Of a DNA stretch of 64,000 nucleotides, positions 1 to 12,867 are shown one piece after another (within the stretch, counting starts at the first letter, position 1; the number at the start of each line of letters is the position of its first letter). The DNA lies in assembly GCF_905475395.1 (NCBI RefSeq), contig NC_058340.1, positions 211,501 to 275,500 on the forward strand, written 5' to 3'. Under the pieces are notes generated by a model. It made no database searches. It worked only from the letters and a program-made list of their open reading frames with translations, and was not told the origin of the DNA. The translations under genes and the position numbers were made by a program. This DNA comes from Chrysoperla carnea. Taxonomy: Eukaryota > Arthropoda > Insecta > Neuroptera > Chrysopidae.

Positions 1-2
1 CT

Positions 3-140
3 GCACCTCATGCAAGAGACGTAGATGATCGTATTGGTGTTCGACGTGCACAATCATTTATGCCATCAACAGGTAGAGAACGTCCTGTACTACTTGAAGT
101 GAGATCAGCTACGTTACGTAGATCATCAAATCAACATTAA
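3..140 (+). CDS. C-terminal exon of an unidentified gene (5' part outside window)
   Basis: One frame is open from the window edge to a TAA at 138-140 and encodes 45 residues ending in RRSSNQH. The other two forward frames stop within about 30 bases. The peptide is rich in Arg and Ser, contains the stretch VRRAQSFMPSTGRERPVLLE, and has GC content and codon use above the surrounding DNA, as expected for coding sequence. No domain is recognisable, and no splice acceptor is visible inside the window, so the exon starts upstream. An AATAAA at 370-375 could serve as its polyadenylation signal. It could be the tail of a phosphorylatable, disordered region of a larger protein, but no function is assigned. 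Confidence 0.5.
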   Translation, partial: APHARDVDDRIGVRRAQSFMPSTGRERPVLLEVRSATLRRSSNQH

Positions 141-1332
141 TGTTAATGTCATCACTTTTATTTAATTCATTCAACAAACTTAATTTAATCAACTTGCCTT
201 GTCCATTCATTAATTAATATTTATTTGTTAATTATCTACTTATTGTTAATTATTTATTTACCTACTTTAAAAAATGCTCAAAACATTATTTATAATTAAA
301 ATGTATTATTAATTAAATTATATTATATTTTATTATTTTGTAATTATTGATCCTTTTCTTTTGAATTCTAATAAAGCTCTTTTTACTCGACTACGGGACG
401 CATAGAAGTGCTAATCTGTTTAACTCTTGAATTGAAATTAAAGAATTGTAAAATTGATATCGTTAGACAGGAGACAGGAGACAGGAGACAGGTAATGTAT
501 TGTAGTCTGTATCAGACGACTGCATTTTGATTCAGATCTCAGACTCAGATGATTTAGTTAGTCTAGAGTTGAGCTGTGAGTACCACAAGTACCACAAACA
601 TGGCAGGTACAGCAGGTACAGCAGGTACTGCAGGTACAGGTACACAAACAAATCAAATCAAATACAATGAATGGTAGCAGCTACAAACACATTCTAAAAT
701 AATCATCATTATATAATCAATATATTAAGTTAGTATTTGTATTCAAATGAGGTTATTTTATAAGATGCAGACATGTAGGTAGGCTAAAGCTTGATTATCA
801 ATGTGGTCTTGTTTTAGAATCAACTAATTCCATTTCTTTATTTACAAACTGATCACTATCACCATATTGGTAGATTGTAGTCATCTCTCCCCCCCCCCCC
901 CCCGTAGCATCCAAAGTACTTTAAGAAATTATAAAAAGTTTTTGTATGTTTGGTATCGATTACAATGGCCTAGGTTTCAGCTTTGTAAGTTTTTGCACAA
1001 TTTTTGAATTAAATTTGAATGTTTTATAAGTTCAATAATTTACAATGATTCTGTAGTACCTACCTAAACCTAAGAAGAGTTGCTGTTGAACTGAGTTGAA
1101 TATAAAATCTTTAAAAGCAATTGGAATTGGATCTGAATGTAGGTACCTGTACCTGTTGAATGCTGTTGTAGACCTATAGATCGATCTGTAGACCTGTTTG
1201 TTTGATGTTTATACAGTGTTCTTTATAGATTAAACCTAACTTGATGAAGAAACAAAACAAAACAAAACAAAATAAATATATAATAATTATTAATTAAAAT
1301 GATTAATAATAATAATTATTAATTAATTAAAA
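141..1332. other. Intergenic region with short simple repeats
   Basis: No coding exon is supported here. The stretch holds an AATAAA signal at 370-375, a three-copy GAGACAG repeat near 470-492, a GCAGGTACA-type minisatellite near 604-645, a run of about 15 C at 889-903, and increasingly AT-only sequence towards the XKR-like gene. The promoter of that gene should lie in this interval, but no convincing core element can be singled out in such AT-rich sequence. Confidence 0.6.
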
Positions 1333-4300
1333 ATGATTATTAATAATAATAATAATAATATAATAAATATAATTATTGAATCGATATCACTTATTTTATA
1401 TATTTTACAATTAATAACAGGTAAGTCACTTTAAACTAATAAACTAATAAATAAAATTTAAAAGATGCATTCATTTTTTCATTTTAGATATTATATTTAT
1501 TATATATAATTATAATTATAATTATATATTAATAATATATTTATTAATATTTATAATATTAATACAAATAATATCATTTGATTGGTGGTATCAACAAAAT
1601 AAACAATATAAACAATCTAATAATAATCATAATTATATTTATAATTATATTCAACAAATATGTTTATTAGCAATTATATACAGGTATGTATTATTTTTAA
1701 AAATTATCTTTATATGTAATTCTTACCAAATTCTATGACAAAAACTCCTTAGGAATCTGATGCACTGTGTGTTAAATTATTAAAGTTTCTTTAATTGTTT
1801 GTTTTTTAGACATTATATTTTAATAAAAACATATTATTTAAATAATAATGATAAAGAATTAAAATTAAAACAAGAACAAGAACAAGAACAAGATGATGAA
1901 GTACAAGTAATGAATAATAATAAAGAATTAATAAATGAATTATTAATATTACAATTCATAAATATATTTATATATTTAATACCAACACAATTATTTATAC
2001 AAATATTTAATTTTAAAAGTTTTATTACATCAACTGATGATGATGCTACATTATATTATAGTAAGTATAAACAATAACTTAAATTTAATTTAATTTTATT
2101 ATAGTTATTTAATTCAATCATAAAATACCACACAGACTCACATACCAATGTTTTAAATACATTATTAAACACTAGGTAGCGCCACATATTTTGAATCCAA
2201 ATAGCAGTATTATTTAATAATAATGTTAACGTAACGTTTATAATTAGTTTTGAACTGTAGTTGTAGATGTAGTAACAACATTGACTTTGTTGTTGGTAGC
2301 AACATAATTAAAATATTTATTTGGTGAATAATTAAATAATTGAAAATCAATTTGATATATTTGATATAATTGATATAATAATTCATGATTTAATTGTGAA
2401 TAATATTTATATAAAATTGTTTCATTAATATTATTATTATTATTATAATTAATAGTTGTTATATTAAAATAATTATAAATAAAATAATTAAATTCATAAT
2501 TAAATGAATCTAATTTTAATATATAATCATATTGTATAGAACATGGTGAACAATCATTAAAATAAGTTTTAAAATGTTCATCAATAAAATTATTTTTATT
2601 ATTTTTATTTATTTTTATTAAATATTTAATAAATTCAATAAATGTTGGTACTTTATTTATAATTAATTTATTATTATTATTATTATTATTATTAAACATT
2701 AATTTACTAAAACGTTGATAATAATATTCATGTTTAAAACGATTTTCAAATTTATCACGATATGCTGATAATAAACGTTCAAATGGATCGCGTACAATTA
2801 TCAATCTTAAATTAGTTTTATTCTAAAAACAAAAACATATAAATCATCGTCAGTAGCTAAATTAATATTACTAATAGTGTAAACTAACCTTTATAATATT
2901 ATTTAAAATATATGAATCTGAATATTTATTTGATAATTTAAAAGTACGACCATGTTTTATATTCTGAAAATAGTTGTGTACAAAAGTTGTTGCTACTTTA
3001 AAAGTTGGACACCATAATAATGATTTATTTGATCTAAAATTTAAAAAAAAAAAACTTGTTAGGGAATCAAATTCTAACGAAAATTTCTTTGCAGTTTTTT
3101 GAGACGATAAATAAAGCTTTGTTAATTATTAATATTCATCAAAAGTATTAAAGGAAAGTTTTTCAAAATTTATACCAAAATTACAAACGGCTGCATATTG
3201 TTTTTTAGAGTCAGGGTCTACCATTCTTAAATGGATCTTAGATCCTTCTATAATTAAATATGATATGATATAAGTTTTAAATAATATCTTTGGTAGAGGT
3301 ACTTACATTTGTATAAACATCATTTTTGATAATACATTATCATTATCATGATCATTATTATTTATAATATTATCACATAAATATTGTACTCTTTGATAAC
3401 GTTTACGTAATTCATTTTCAATATCAACCTACATAAATAATTACAATATTATTAATTAATTAAATTAATTATAAGTAAGTAGGTACTTACTGCAGTAATA
3501 GATGATGATGATGATATATTAATTTTATTTAATTTTAAAAACACTTTATTATTATTTATTTGTTGTATAAAATTATTAATAAATAAATAATAATTAATAA
3601 ATATAAATAATAAAATAAATATAATTGTTGTATTTATTTTAAAATAAATACAACAATTATAATAATTTAACATTATTTAACTATTATTTATTTATTTATC
3701 AGTCAGGTTGAAGTGTGAGTGTTGGTGTGGGTACTGTACTGTACTCTACTGTACTGTAATGTTGTAATTCTTATCATTACTTTGCAGCTTCCTCATCTCA
3801 ATTCTAAGTATTTTATTATCATTAAAAATGTATAAAACAAAACTACATTTTATTTTTATATCTAATTTCCTTTTAAATTATTTGCAAAAATTGATCAAAT
3901 TTTGTTTACGTTATTTCAAAAACTAAATCTATTTTAGTGTCAAACATTGCAATAATCCAATACTCCTGGAATAGCAGCTTCTGGAGTATTAAAAACACAA
4001 AAAGCTCCCATATTCGAGATAGTGAATTTTTTTTCGTTTTTCCAGAGCGTTTCACTACTTAATTCTATTTACAAAATTTTCAATTCCCTATCTTTTATAA
4101 TTTTGTAAAAAATGAATAACAAACTTTTTAATTTGGGCCTTCACGGGCAAATAATGGTGTTTATGAAAAAATGTTTCAAACAAAATTGTTTACTTTTTTA
4201 TAAGAAAGATTTTTAACATTTAAATTTTTGTTCTATCTCTAACGATTTAAAAGATACTTTAATTTTGAAATAGGTGTTCATAGAATCGCCTAATTAGTCC

Positions 4301-4752
4301 ATTTTCGGTAGTACGTATATGTGTAATGTGACAGTGTAATCAATACTGCATGTCTATACATGATATTTCAACAATTAACTCAATCAATTGTTTGTTTTGT
4401 ACTTGTTTTTACCTCATTTCAAAAAAGAATTTGATTATCTAAGCTTTAGTAAGTTATTTATGTACTTTATATAATTAATTATTAATTAAATATATTTTTG
4501 TTACAGATAATAATAATAATTATAATTTATCAACAACAATAATTATTTTAATATCAATATTATCAATAATAATATATACAATAAAATATATATTATTTAT
4601 AAATTATACAAAATATAATATAAATACAAGAACCACACAATCATTTTGTATAATTAAATATTATAATAAATATTTTACAATTATAATACATTATTGTAAT
4701 ATAATTATACGTATTATATCAATTATATTATTATTAAATATAATATTTATTA

Positions 4753-4785
<33 letters not shown>

Positions 4786-5280
4786 ATATTATATTTATAC
4801 ATATTATATGTAATATAATTATATTAACAATCATTTATTATAAATATAATAATCGATTAAATATAATACAAATTATATATAATTTATTATTATCAATTAT
4901 ATTATTTATTGATTATTTTAATATATTTAATAATAAATATATTAAATATATTTATTATATAATTATAATTATTGAAAATATAATAATACATATTATATAT
5001 ATTATTATTAAATCATCATATTTAATAACAATTATTACATTTATATTTATTATAATTATATGTAAGTATTTATTTTATTTAATTTTATTTATTTAATTTA
5101 ATAATAATAATATTAATAATTATTTATTTATTTATGTTTTAGATGCGTTTTTAAAAATATTACATAATTATGTAATAAAAATAAATAATCATTCAACAAC
5201 ATGCACTTGTTGTAATGATAATAATATTAATAAAAATATTAAAATACTACATTTACGTAAATTATATAATTTAGATTATC

Positions 5281-5316
<36 letters not shown>

Positions 5317-6455
5317 CATTATCACAATCAAAACAACAAGATAATAATGATATTGAATTCCATTCAATACATAATGAAACATTATCATTAAATAATATTC
5401 ATACAACTGCAACTACAACTACAACTGATAATGATCATGATAATGATAATGATAATTTAATAATATTAAAAAGACGTGCTATTTGTACATCAATTATCGA
5501 TTTTAACACAACAACACCATCAATTATTATCAATGATAATGATAATATTGATAATCAAACAGTTGCTGATCATAATAAAGTGATAATGATAACTAATGAT
5601 AATGATAATATTGATAATGAGATAATGTCAACGCATGATTATGAGAATATGTGTGCTGTCAATATAAATAGAGCACAGTATGGACATCATGGACTACGTT
5701 CATGGCAAGGTTACACTGACATTGACATTGATTTGCATGATGACAGCACAATACATGACAAACGTAGCACTACAAATACAAGTACATGGGATGATCATGA
5801 TCATGATCATGATCATGATACATGTACAACCATTAGCAGTTCTGATAATGATAATAAATATGATAGTATTGAATCAATACGTTGTTCATCAACATCAAAT
5901 GATCAAAATAATTATCATCATTATCATCATCATCAAACATCATCATTATCATCATTATTAATTAATAATAATAATAATAATAATACACAACCACCTAGTG
6001 CTGTAGCTGCATTATCATCACTTGAACCAATTAATGAAGATGATGAATTTGAATCATTATCATTATCATTATCATTTAATAATACAACTGATAATGGTGT
6101 TGATAATAATAATTATAATAAATATTCATCATCATCATTAAGTACATTAGTTGCAACTATTGATGAAATAAGACGTTCATCAACAACATTACATCATTAT
6201 CATAATGATAATGATAATGTTACAGATGATAGATCATTATCATTATCAGATAAATATGATAATGATAATACTAATATAGTTAATTGTAATAGTGCATCAT
6301 TTACATTAGATCAGATATTATTTTTATCAGAATTAAGAGCTGAACATGAACGTGAACGTGAACCATTATCAAATGATAATTATAATTATCATTTATCATC
6401 AATACCTGATATTGTTCAACATACAAGAGGAACAGATCATTATGATTTCTTTTAA
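1333..6455 (+). CDS. XK-related (XKR) family multipass membrane protein, five exons
   Basis: Exons 1333-1420, 1488-1683, 1810-2060, 4507-5061 and 5143-6455 join in frame with GT-AG borders (phases 1, 2, 1, 1) to give 800 residues. XKR proteins are plasma-membrane proteins; some vertebrate members are caspase-activated phospholipid scramblases. The family is suggested by ISFDWWYQQNKQYK near residues 60-75 (SLRWY-type position), CLLAIIYR before an R-containing helix, a helix with ..IPTQLFIQIF.. (family PQLvLQ), and FIDYFNIFNNKYIKYIYYII followed by ENII (family FN..E..R..YY....EN). Residues from about 370 on form a hydrophilic tail dominated by N, D, S, H and T, including an HDHDHDHD run. The start at 1333 is the least certain part; exon 1 is short and low in information. 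The membrane part is made almost only of I, L, N, Y, F and T, matching AT-biased codons. Intron 3 (2.4 kb) contains an antisense gene. Confidence 0.72.
2244..3673 (-). CDS. Carbohydrate sulfotransferase (CHST8-14/HNK-1ST type, Sulfotransfer_2), nested antisense gene
   Basis: Exons on the minus strand are 3673-3491, 3428-3307, 3033-2889 and 2822-2244, all with GT-AG borders and phases 0, 2, 0, giving 342 residues. Golgi enzymes of this family transfer sulfate from PAPS to sugars of glycosaminoglycans or N-glycans. Residues 1-61 carry a hydrophobic type II signal anchor (about 17-36). The PAPS 5'-phosphosulfate site is WCPTFKVATTF (109-119) and the 3'-phosphate site is IVRDPFERLLSAYRDKFE (159-176). 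The family signature DEH (231-233) and CSPC..YD (from 241) follows, then a YxxDFxxFxYS-like end. Length fits the family (about 340-420). An 8-Asn run and a short T/V/N-rich tail are the only oddities. The gene lies wholly within intron 3 of the XKR-like gene. The exact acceptor (chondroitin, dermatan, GalNAc) cannot be told. Confidence 0.88.
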
Positions 6456-6614
6456 TTACAACTATTTTATTTGGGATATAATAGTGAGTGAATGAATTAG
6501 AAAAAAAAATGTACCTGTCTTTGGTCCTTGGCTCTTGGTCCTTCTTGGGTGGATTCCTTGATCCAGCACTGGAAAAATAATAAAATAAAGTTGAATGTTG
6601 TGCAATTAAATATA

Positions 6615-6874
6615 CAGTTTGGCAACTAGCTCGTTAGCCATCTACGGTCTTATCTCGCTGTATCATATGTGTACAACTTTAAGCGATGTACAAGTAATGA
6701 GACTGACTGACCAGCTGTGTGCATCTATACACATGTATAACTACCGATCAAATGTTATGATTACACATAATATATTGTCTTAAGACTCTTTGTTTGTCTT
6801 ATACATAAGAACGTTCATAAGAACTCTTCGTACTTCATATATTTTAAATGGCTAACGAGATGGTTATCAAACTG
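6615..6874. mobile_element. TA-flanked MITE, 260 bp
   Basis: The left end CAGTTTGGCAACTAGCTCGT and the right end (complement) CAGTTTGATAACCATCTCGT are terminal inverted repeats of about 30 bp, extending into GTTAGCCAT / ATGGCTAAC. Both ends are flanked by TA, the target duplication of Tc1/mariner-type elements. No transposase is encoded, so it is a nonautonomous copy. Confidence 0.8.
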
Positions 6875-6945
6875 TATATAGATTAAAATTAAATTTCAAT
6901 TGAATTATAGGGTACGATACTGAGGCATGTTTAACTTACCTATTA

Positions 6946-7227
6946 CAGTAAAACCTCGATAACTCGGCAAACTAAAAGCCATTCCCTTACGCCGAACCTC
7001 TAAATACGCGGTGTCTCGAATTATATTACACTTTGTAACTCGAACAAAATGTTATTTCTGGCTGACTCCGTAAATCGTAATTCGTAAAATATAATGACAA
7101 CCTTTCGAAGTCGAAATTTTAGCAATAAAAGAAGGCTTTGTATCTCGAAATACTTGTTAAGTAGAAAATTCATTAATTCGAAATTGTTTGGCTTTCTCTT
7201 AAGGCTCGAATTATCGAGGTTCCACTG
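6946..7227. mobile_element. Pogo/Tigger-like nonautonomous element, 282 bp
   Basis: The ends are CAGTAAAACCTCGATAACTC on the left and, on the complement, CAGTGGAACCTCGATAATTC on the right, with TA on both sides. The CAGT..AACCTCGATAA terminus resembles pogo/Tigger-group elements by general knowledge. The interior contains further CTCGAA/TTCGAA motifs in both orientations and an incidental minus-strand open frame that is not a gene. Confidence 0.8.
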
Positions 7228-9004
7228 TAAATACAAATAATGAAATATTAGTTGGATAATATTTATCTGTGATTATATTAATAAATAAATAAAAATACCA
7301 AGTATTTTGTTTAATATTTTAATTTGAATACATTTATTTTAAAATGATTATAAAAAAACAATTAACAAAATTACCTAAATATACAATTTTATTAAATTTA
7401 ACTTTAAACAAAAGAAAACATAATTTTGTAAAAAATAAAATGTAAATGAATTTTAATAAAATTTATTTTAATTTTAAAAATGATTCATTTAATAATTATC
7501 ATCAAACAATACCTGATGCAATAAGGGCGTGCGTTACTTTTTGTACACCCAGTATAATAATACTGATATCTAATGTCAGTCAGTAAACACACATCCCCCT
7601 CCCTTCCCGAATTAGTTGATTTGAAAGTAAAAAATAGTGGAATTGAATGTGAACATAATAATTGTTAACATAAAAGAATATTAATTAAACAATAAAATGA
7701 ATTAAATCATTTAATTTATAATTAATTATATATGTTTTGTATTTGTGCCATCAAACAAACTTTACTCATATCTATAATTATATTATTATTAATAATAAAT
7801 ATGTAAATATTATTTTATTATTAATAATAATTATTTTAAAGTTTTTATTAATTCTTTATTTAATATTAAATCAATTAAATAGGTAGGTAGGTAGGTATAC
7901 GTATCATTTAAAAATTTAATATTTTAATTTGATTAATATCATTTATCATCTTTTTATTTAATATTAATTAATCAATTAATTAATATTAAATAAAGTAACT
8001 ACACAATTGTGTTTATAAATACTATCAGCTATCAACTTACTTGAATCTTACCAAAAATATATTTAATAATTATAAACATTATTATTATTATTATTTATTA
8101 ATAAAATAATGTTTATTTGTTTAAATATTATTTTAAATTTTAATTCGTTTAGTTTATTTTTAATGTTAATTACCAATAAATAAATAATTTATATTTTAAT
8201 AATCAATTATATTGGTATTGATTGGCACACAATTAATTAAAAATAAATAATTAAATTAAATGGACGGAGGATATCTAATTGAATTAATTAAATTAAAATC
8301 ATAAAAAATAAAAATAATAATAGTTTGATTATATTTTAATTATTGACTAGAACTTAAAATAAACTACGTATTTATTTTATTAATATGGTTTATTAATTAT
8401 TAATATTTAATAAGTATATTTAATGACTAGAATATGTTATTTTTATTATTATTAAAATATAATATAATAAAATAAAATTGAATATAATTAAACAATTATA
8501 GTTACGTTATATATTTATTTACTTTTAAATGTGTAATATTTAATTATTTTTTATATATTAATATATAATTATAAAAGTTTTAATTATTATTATTTTTAAT
8601 ATAATTAATTGGCAACAAATAACATATTTATAATATTATATTAATTAATATAATAATATTAATTAGATACATATTATATTATATGCATGTATTATTGTAT
8701 TTACTACATTCATTATAAATGTTTTATACCATTATCTATAATATCTTTCACATATTTATTTAATAATTATTAATAATAATAATAATAATATTTATGATTT
8801 CTATTATTTTATCATATTTAAAGTTACAGTAACTTTAATTATTTTTATTATTAATTATTATTATTAATAATTAAGTATTTAAATAAATGGAATGTAATAT
8901 AATTAACACTTAATTAAACTACTCCACTTAAAACATTCATTAATTATTTATTTAATTAAATATTTCTTATTATTATTATTAAAAGTGTTTATATTGTATA
9001 TGTA

Positions 9005-9345
9005 CAGGATGTTCTGTTATTGATAGCAGAAATTTATACCAGTAAGTTAAGCTTATCAAGATAAATAAAAAAGCTATGAATCAAATTTCGATTGACCCCT
9101 AATTTGGGAAATGTGAGAACAATAAAAGAAACAATAATTGATTGTACACAATTTAACCCCCCCCCCCCCCATATCTAAAATAATACTTATGTTGATAGCA
9201 CCCACATTTAAGTGTCTCTGTATTGGTCAAATAATTTAATAAATATGTATTATGTATTTGTTTTCTTTATAAATAAAGACAATAAAATAATTGATAAGCT
9301 TAATTTACTGGTATAATATTCTGCTATCAATAATATAATACCCTG
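9005..9345. mobile_element. TA-flanked MITE with long terminal inverted repeats, 341 bp
   Basis: The left arm starts CAGGATGTTCTGTTATTGAT and continues through AGCAGAAATTTATACCAGTA; the right arm ends with TACTGGTATAATATTCTGCT and ATCAATAATATAATACCCTG. The arms form inverted repeats of about 55 bp that reach the AAGCTTATCAA/TTGATAAGCTT motif. TA dinucleotides flank both ends. A run of 14 C lies inside near 9157-9170. A second, rearranged copy lies at 32943-33233. Confidence 0.82.
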
Positions 9346-9800
9346 TATAAAATGATAGAAGGTATTAATACAGTATGTTTCAGAATAAAGTGTGTGTATT
9401 CTAACGTCCATGTTAGTTAAGTAGAACTATTTGAAGGCCTTAAGATAGATATTTAATTGTTCTAAAAATGACCATTATTTTATTAAATACAGTTAGTTTA
9501 GCTTCCCAATTTTATTTAAATTTTTTTCAATCATTTTATGATTCAATATTGTTCACAAATAAGTACCTACTGTAATTAGTATTTTTTCTTTTTTAAATTA
9601 AACTTTTAATTGTTAATGTTTCAGTAATAACAAATTCGTTTATATTAAATAATAAAACAACAGCTTTTAAATAAATAATTAATAAAATAAATTTATGAAT
9701 GAATATGATATGTTTTATTACGATCAATAATAATATTTTTAATAAATGAATGTAAATGTAATGATTTATTATTATTATTATTATTATTATTGATTGATTC

Positions 9801-12800
9801 TCAAATGACAGTTTCTTGTTGTTGTTGTTTTGTTGTTATATTTATAGATGTCTCTGTTCTATTATTATTATTATTATTATTATTATAATGTTGTTGTTGT
9901 TGTTGTTGTTCAAGATCATCTTGTTCATTTGATAATAAATTATTATCATGATAATTATTATGATTATGATTATGATTTAATTTATTATTATTATTTTTAT
10001 AATTAAATAATAAATTAAATAAATATGAATTATTATGATTATAATTTAAATTAAATAATAATTGTTGTTGTATTTGTTGTAATGTTTTTAATTTCGTTTC
10101 AATTAATAATAAATATTGTAAAATCATTGTTATTAAACAAAATATTAAACTGCATTCATAAAAATCAATATTTAATATTTGATCTGAAACAAACAAACAA
10201 AAAACATTTAATTCATTAATTCAATTTTAAAATTGTTCAATCAAATGAAAAAAGTATATGAATAAAATAATAATGATAATTACCTGAAAAATAATTAGTA
10301 AATATTGATAAATATGTACTAAAACCATAATCAAAGATCCAATAGATTGATGTGATATACATGACAGATGTACAACATTTATTATCTTGTTGTATTAACT
10401 CTATGATCATGACAGTAATACAAGTTGATGGTCCTAATGCATGTGCAGCTTCATACACTAATATTATAATAACACTAATTACATTTAATAATGTTGTATT
10501 ATCATTATTAATAATATTATCACTATTATCATCACTTATTAATGATAATGGTGTTGGTAACATTGGATATAAAAATGGTGGTGATTGATTATCATCATCA
10601 ATAGTATTAATCATTTTCATATTATCACCAATAATATGTTGTTGTTGTTCACGAGCACCAAACAATAATAAACCACTTGAATCAATTATCTTAAAATATG
10701 GACAATATTCATCATTATATTTAATTAAATTTAATTTTATTAAATTAAATATATTTATTGTGGATGAATTATTATTAATTATTATTAATAATATTAATAA
10801 TGATATAAACATTATTAATTGTGACATTAATAATAATGATTTACGTCCTAATTTATCAATTATATTTAATGATATTAAACAGCATATTACCTAAAAAGTA
10901 CAAAATAAATAAATATGTATTATGTATGTAGATATATGTTAGGTAAATACTTACTCTAACAATACTTATTGTTATATTAACTGATTGTTGTGAATGTTTT
11001 GGATCAATACCAATATTAGTAAATATTGTTGGAGCTAATGATAAAATGGATTGTCTTCCACTCAAATGTATTCCAAATGTTATTAAAAATAATGTTAAAA
11101 ATGTTATATAAAACATTTTATTATTATTATTATTATTATTACCAATTCTTTTATTATTATTATTTATTTCTTCATTTGTATCATTTTCATTATCAGAATT
11201 AACTGCATTATTATTATTATTATTATTATTTAATTTTGGCACAAATATTGTTATTAATAATAAATGTAATAATATCGGTATTATATTTAATGCTATTAAA
11301 CAAAAAATTAAAAAAATTAATTAATTTATTAATATTTAATTACTTGTACAGGGGGGTGAAACATTTTTAATACATTTATGAGAATCTTATTCAAGAACAA
11401 ATACAAGCAAGACAGGAAAACACAAAATTCAATCTGAGACAGGTTTTCTTTCATATCACTGTTTACTTATGAAAACACAAATTAGGTTAGAACATTACAC
11501 AGAATGTATACAGGTATTGCATATATTTTAAATTTATACGTTATATATATTATGTATGTGTTTGTTTATTATTATATCCACTGAAGAAGTAAGAAGGAAG
11601 ATACTCTTATTATTTTGTTTGTAAGAGTGACTATCTTTCATTATTTACATCAACACTATCTATAAATGGTATTTAAACAATTAACTTAATCAATTGTTTG
11701 TTTTCACTTGTTACGGTAGTACATTTTTCGTATTTTAGAGAGTGGAAAAAAGTACTGATCATGGAAAGTAGTAAGTCTAAATCGAATTTTAAGTAATATT
11801 AATTATTTTTAGTTTTTTATTCATTTTGAATGTATTAAAATGTTGCATCACCCTCCCCTCCCTCCAACTTGTTTGATAAGAATCATATCATACCAGTAGC
11901 AGTACGCCATCCATAATCCATATTTGATTTAAAGAAGTATGTTGAACATAATGATATAAAGACACCAACAGTGACACCTAGTTGATGGTACGTTATACGA
12001 TAACCACGTTCTTTATTTAAATGATTACATGATGATGAAGCACAAGAAGATTGTATACCAGCACGACTACTAGTTGTTAATAATTCACATATATAACATG
12101 GATGTGCTGCAGATGATAATACACAACCAAATCCAATTAAAGCACGACCTCCATACAACAACATCCACATAGATTTAACACCAGGTGTAAATATTTGTAT
12201 TAAAGTACCAATTAATATAATTATCATGCTATATAACATGATTGTATAACGGCAATGTAACGATGTTATTGTACCTTAAATATAAACAAAAAACCATATA
12301 CCCCCATCTGTGTAATAAAACCATAAATGGTTGTCTCCTGACAGGACTGATGCTATAGTTACTAACCAGTAATTAATGCAACAACAACTTACCAATAATT
12401 AAGGCCATAAGACCACCAACAGCCCATGTAATCATTAATAATGATTGTTGGATGCATGTTAATTGAAATGTGTTAGCTAATTCAGATAAATATGATAAAA
12501 TCAATGGCATATCATAACCATAAATGAAACCAGCTAAAAATATAACTAATGATGTTATTTGTATTGTTTTATTATCATAATGATCATTATCAATACAACA
12601 ATCTGTTCCATCATGATTATCTGCATCTGCATCTTCATCTTCACCTTCACCACATGAATATGGTGATGTATATGATGATAAAGTTGATAATAAACGTTGT
12701 TTTGATTTCTTTGGACTCAACATCATTGAATGCTTTTCAATAATTGGTATAATAATCGTCATTTCTTTAAAGTTACCATTATTATTATTTTTATTATTAT

Positions 12801-12867
12801 TATTACTATTGTTATTCATTTTATTTACATTTCTTAATAAAATTGTTGTATCTTCTTCATCTGACAT
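9801..12867 (-). CDS. SLC2/MFS sugar-transporter-like protein, five exons
   Basis: Exons on the minus strand are 12867-12393, 12274-11894, 11292-10955, 10890-10284 and 10183-9801, with GT-AG borders and phases 1, 1, 0, 1, giving 727 residues. MFS sugar porters move hexoses or related solutes across membranes with 12 helices. Visible family features are GFIYGYD in TM1 (113-119), GGRALIGFG plus YICEL in TM4-5, GWRTATG, a TM7-like ..GRQSILSLAPTIFTNIG.. segment, NIIDKLGRKSLLL before TM9, ALGP in TM10 and the C-terminal LIETKLKTLQQI (family PETKgktleEI). A stretch of about 100 residues between TM9 and TM10 recalls class III GLUTs, which have a long exofacial loop there. Odd points: the PESPR motif after TM6 is replaced by FVPKLN plus poly-Asn, GPxPW in TM10 reads GPSTC, and the cytoplasmic ends hold Asn, Gln and His/Asn runs. 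Substrate unknown. The ATG at 12867 opens an acidic, soluble N-terminus. Confidence 0.82.
11348..11866. mobile_element. Foldback/MITE-like element in transporter intron 3
   Basis: Near the left end, GGGGTGAAACATTTTTAATA is matched in inverted orientation near the right end by TATTAAAATGTTGCATCACC. The element is bracketed by ACTTGT at 11342-11347 and 11867-11872, a possible target-site duplication. No coding capacity is visible. The interior includes one copy of a short dispersed repeat (about 11670-11712). The element occupies most of the intron at 11293-11893. Confidence 0.55.

Larger units (their letters stand above)
6456..9800. other. Intergenic region, AT-rich, with three MITEs
   Basis: Between the XKR-like gene and the transporter gene no coding exon is supported. 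Two short TA-flanked elements lie at 6615-6874 and 6946-7227 and a third at 9005-9345. The remainder (7230-9000) is mainly A/T with only brief GC-containing islands, for example near 7525-7610, and a short GTAG repeat near 7881-7897. 9346-9800 may include the 3' untranslated region of the minus-strand transporter gene. Confidence 0.6.

Noticed and set aside
5680-5961. Second plus-strand frame within the XKR-like last exon
   Set aside because: It is an out-of-frame shadow of repetitive GAT/CAT codons in the real exon.
7021-7236. Minus-strand 71-codon frame
   Set aside because: It lies within the pogo/Tigger-like nonautonomous element and does not resemble a transposase.
10352-10588. Plus-strand open frame opposite the sugar transporter
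   Set aside because: It is antisense to exon 4 of a well-supported gene and shows no domain.
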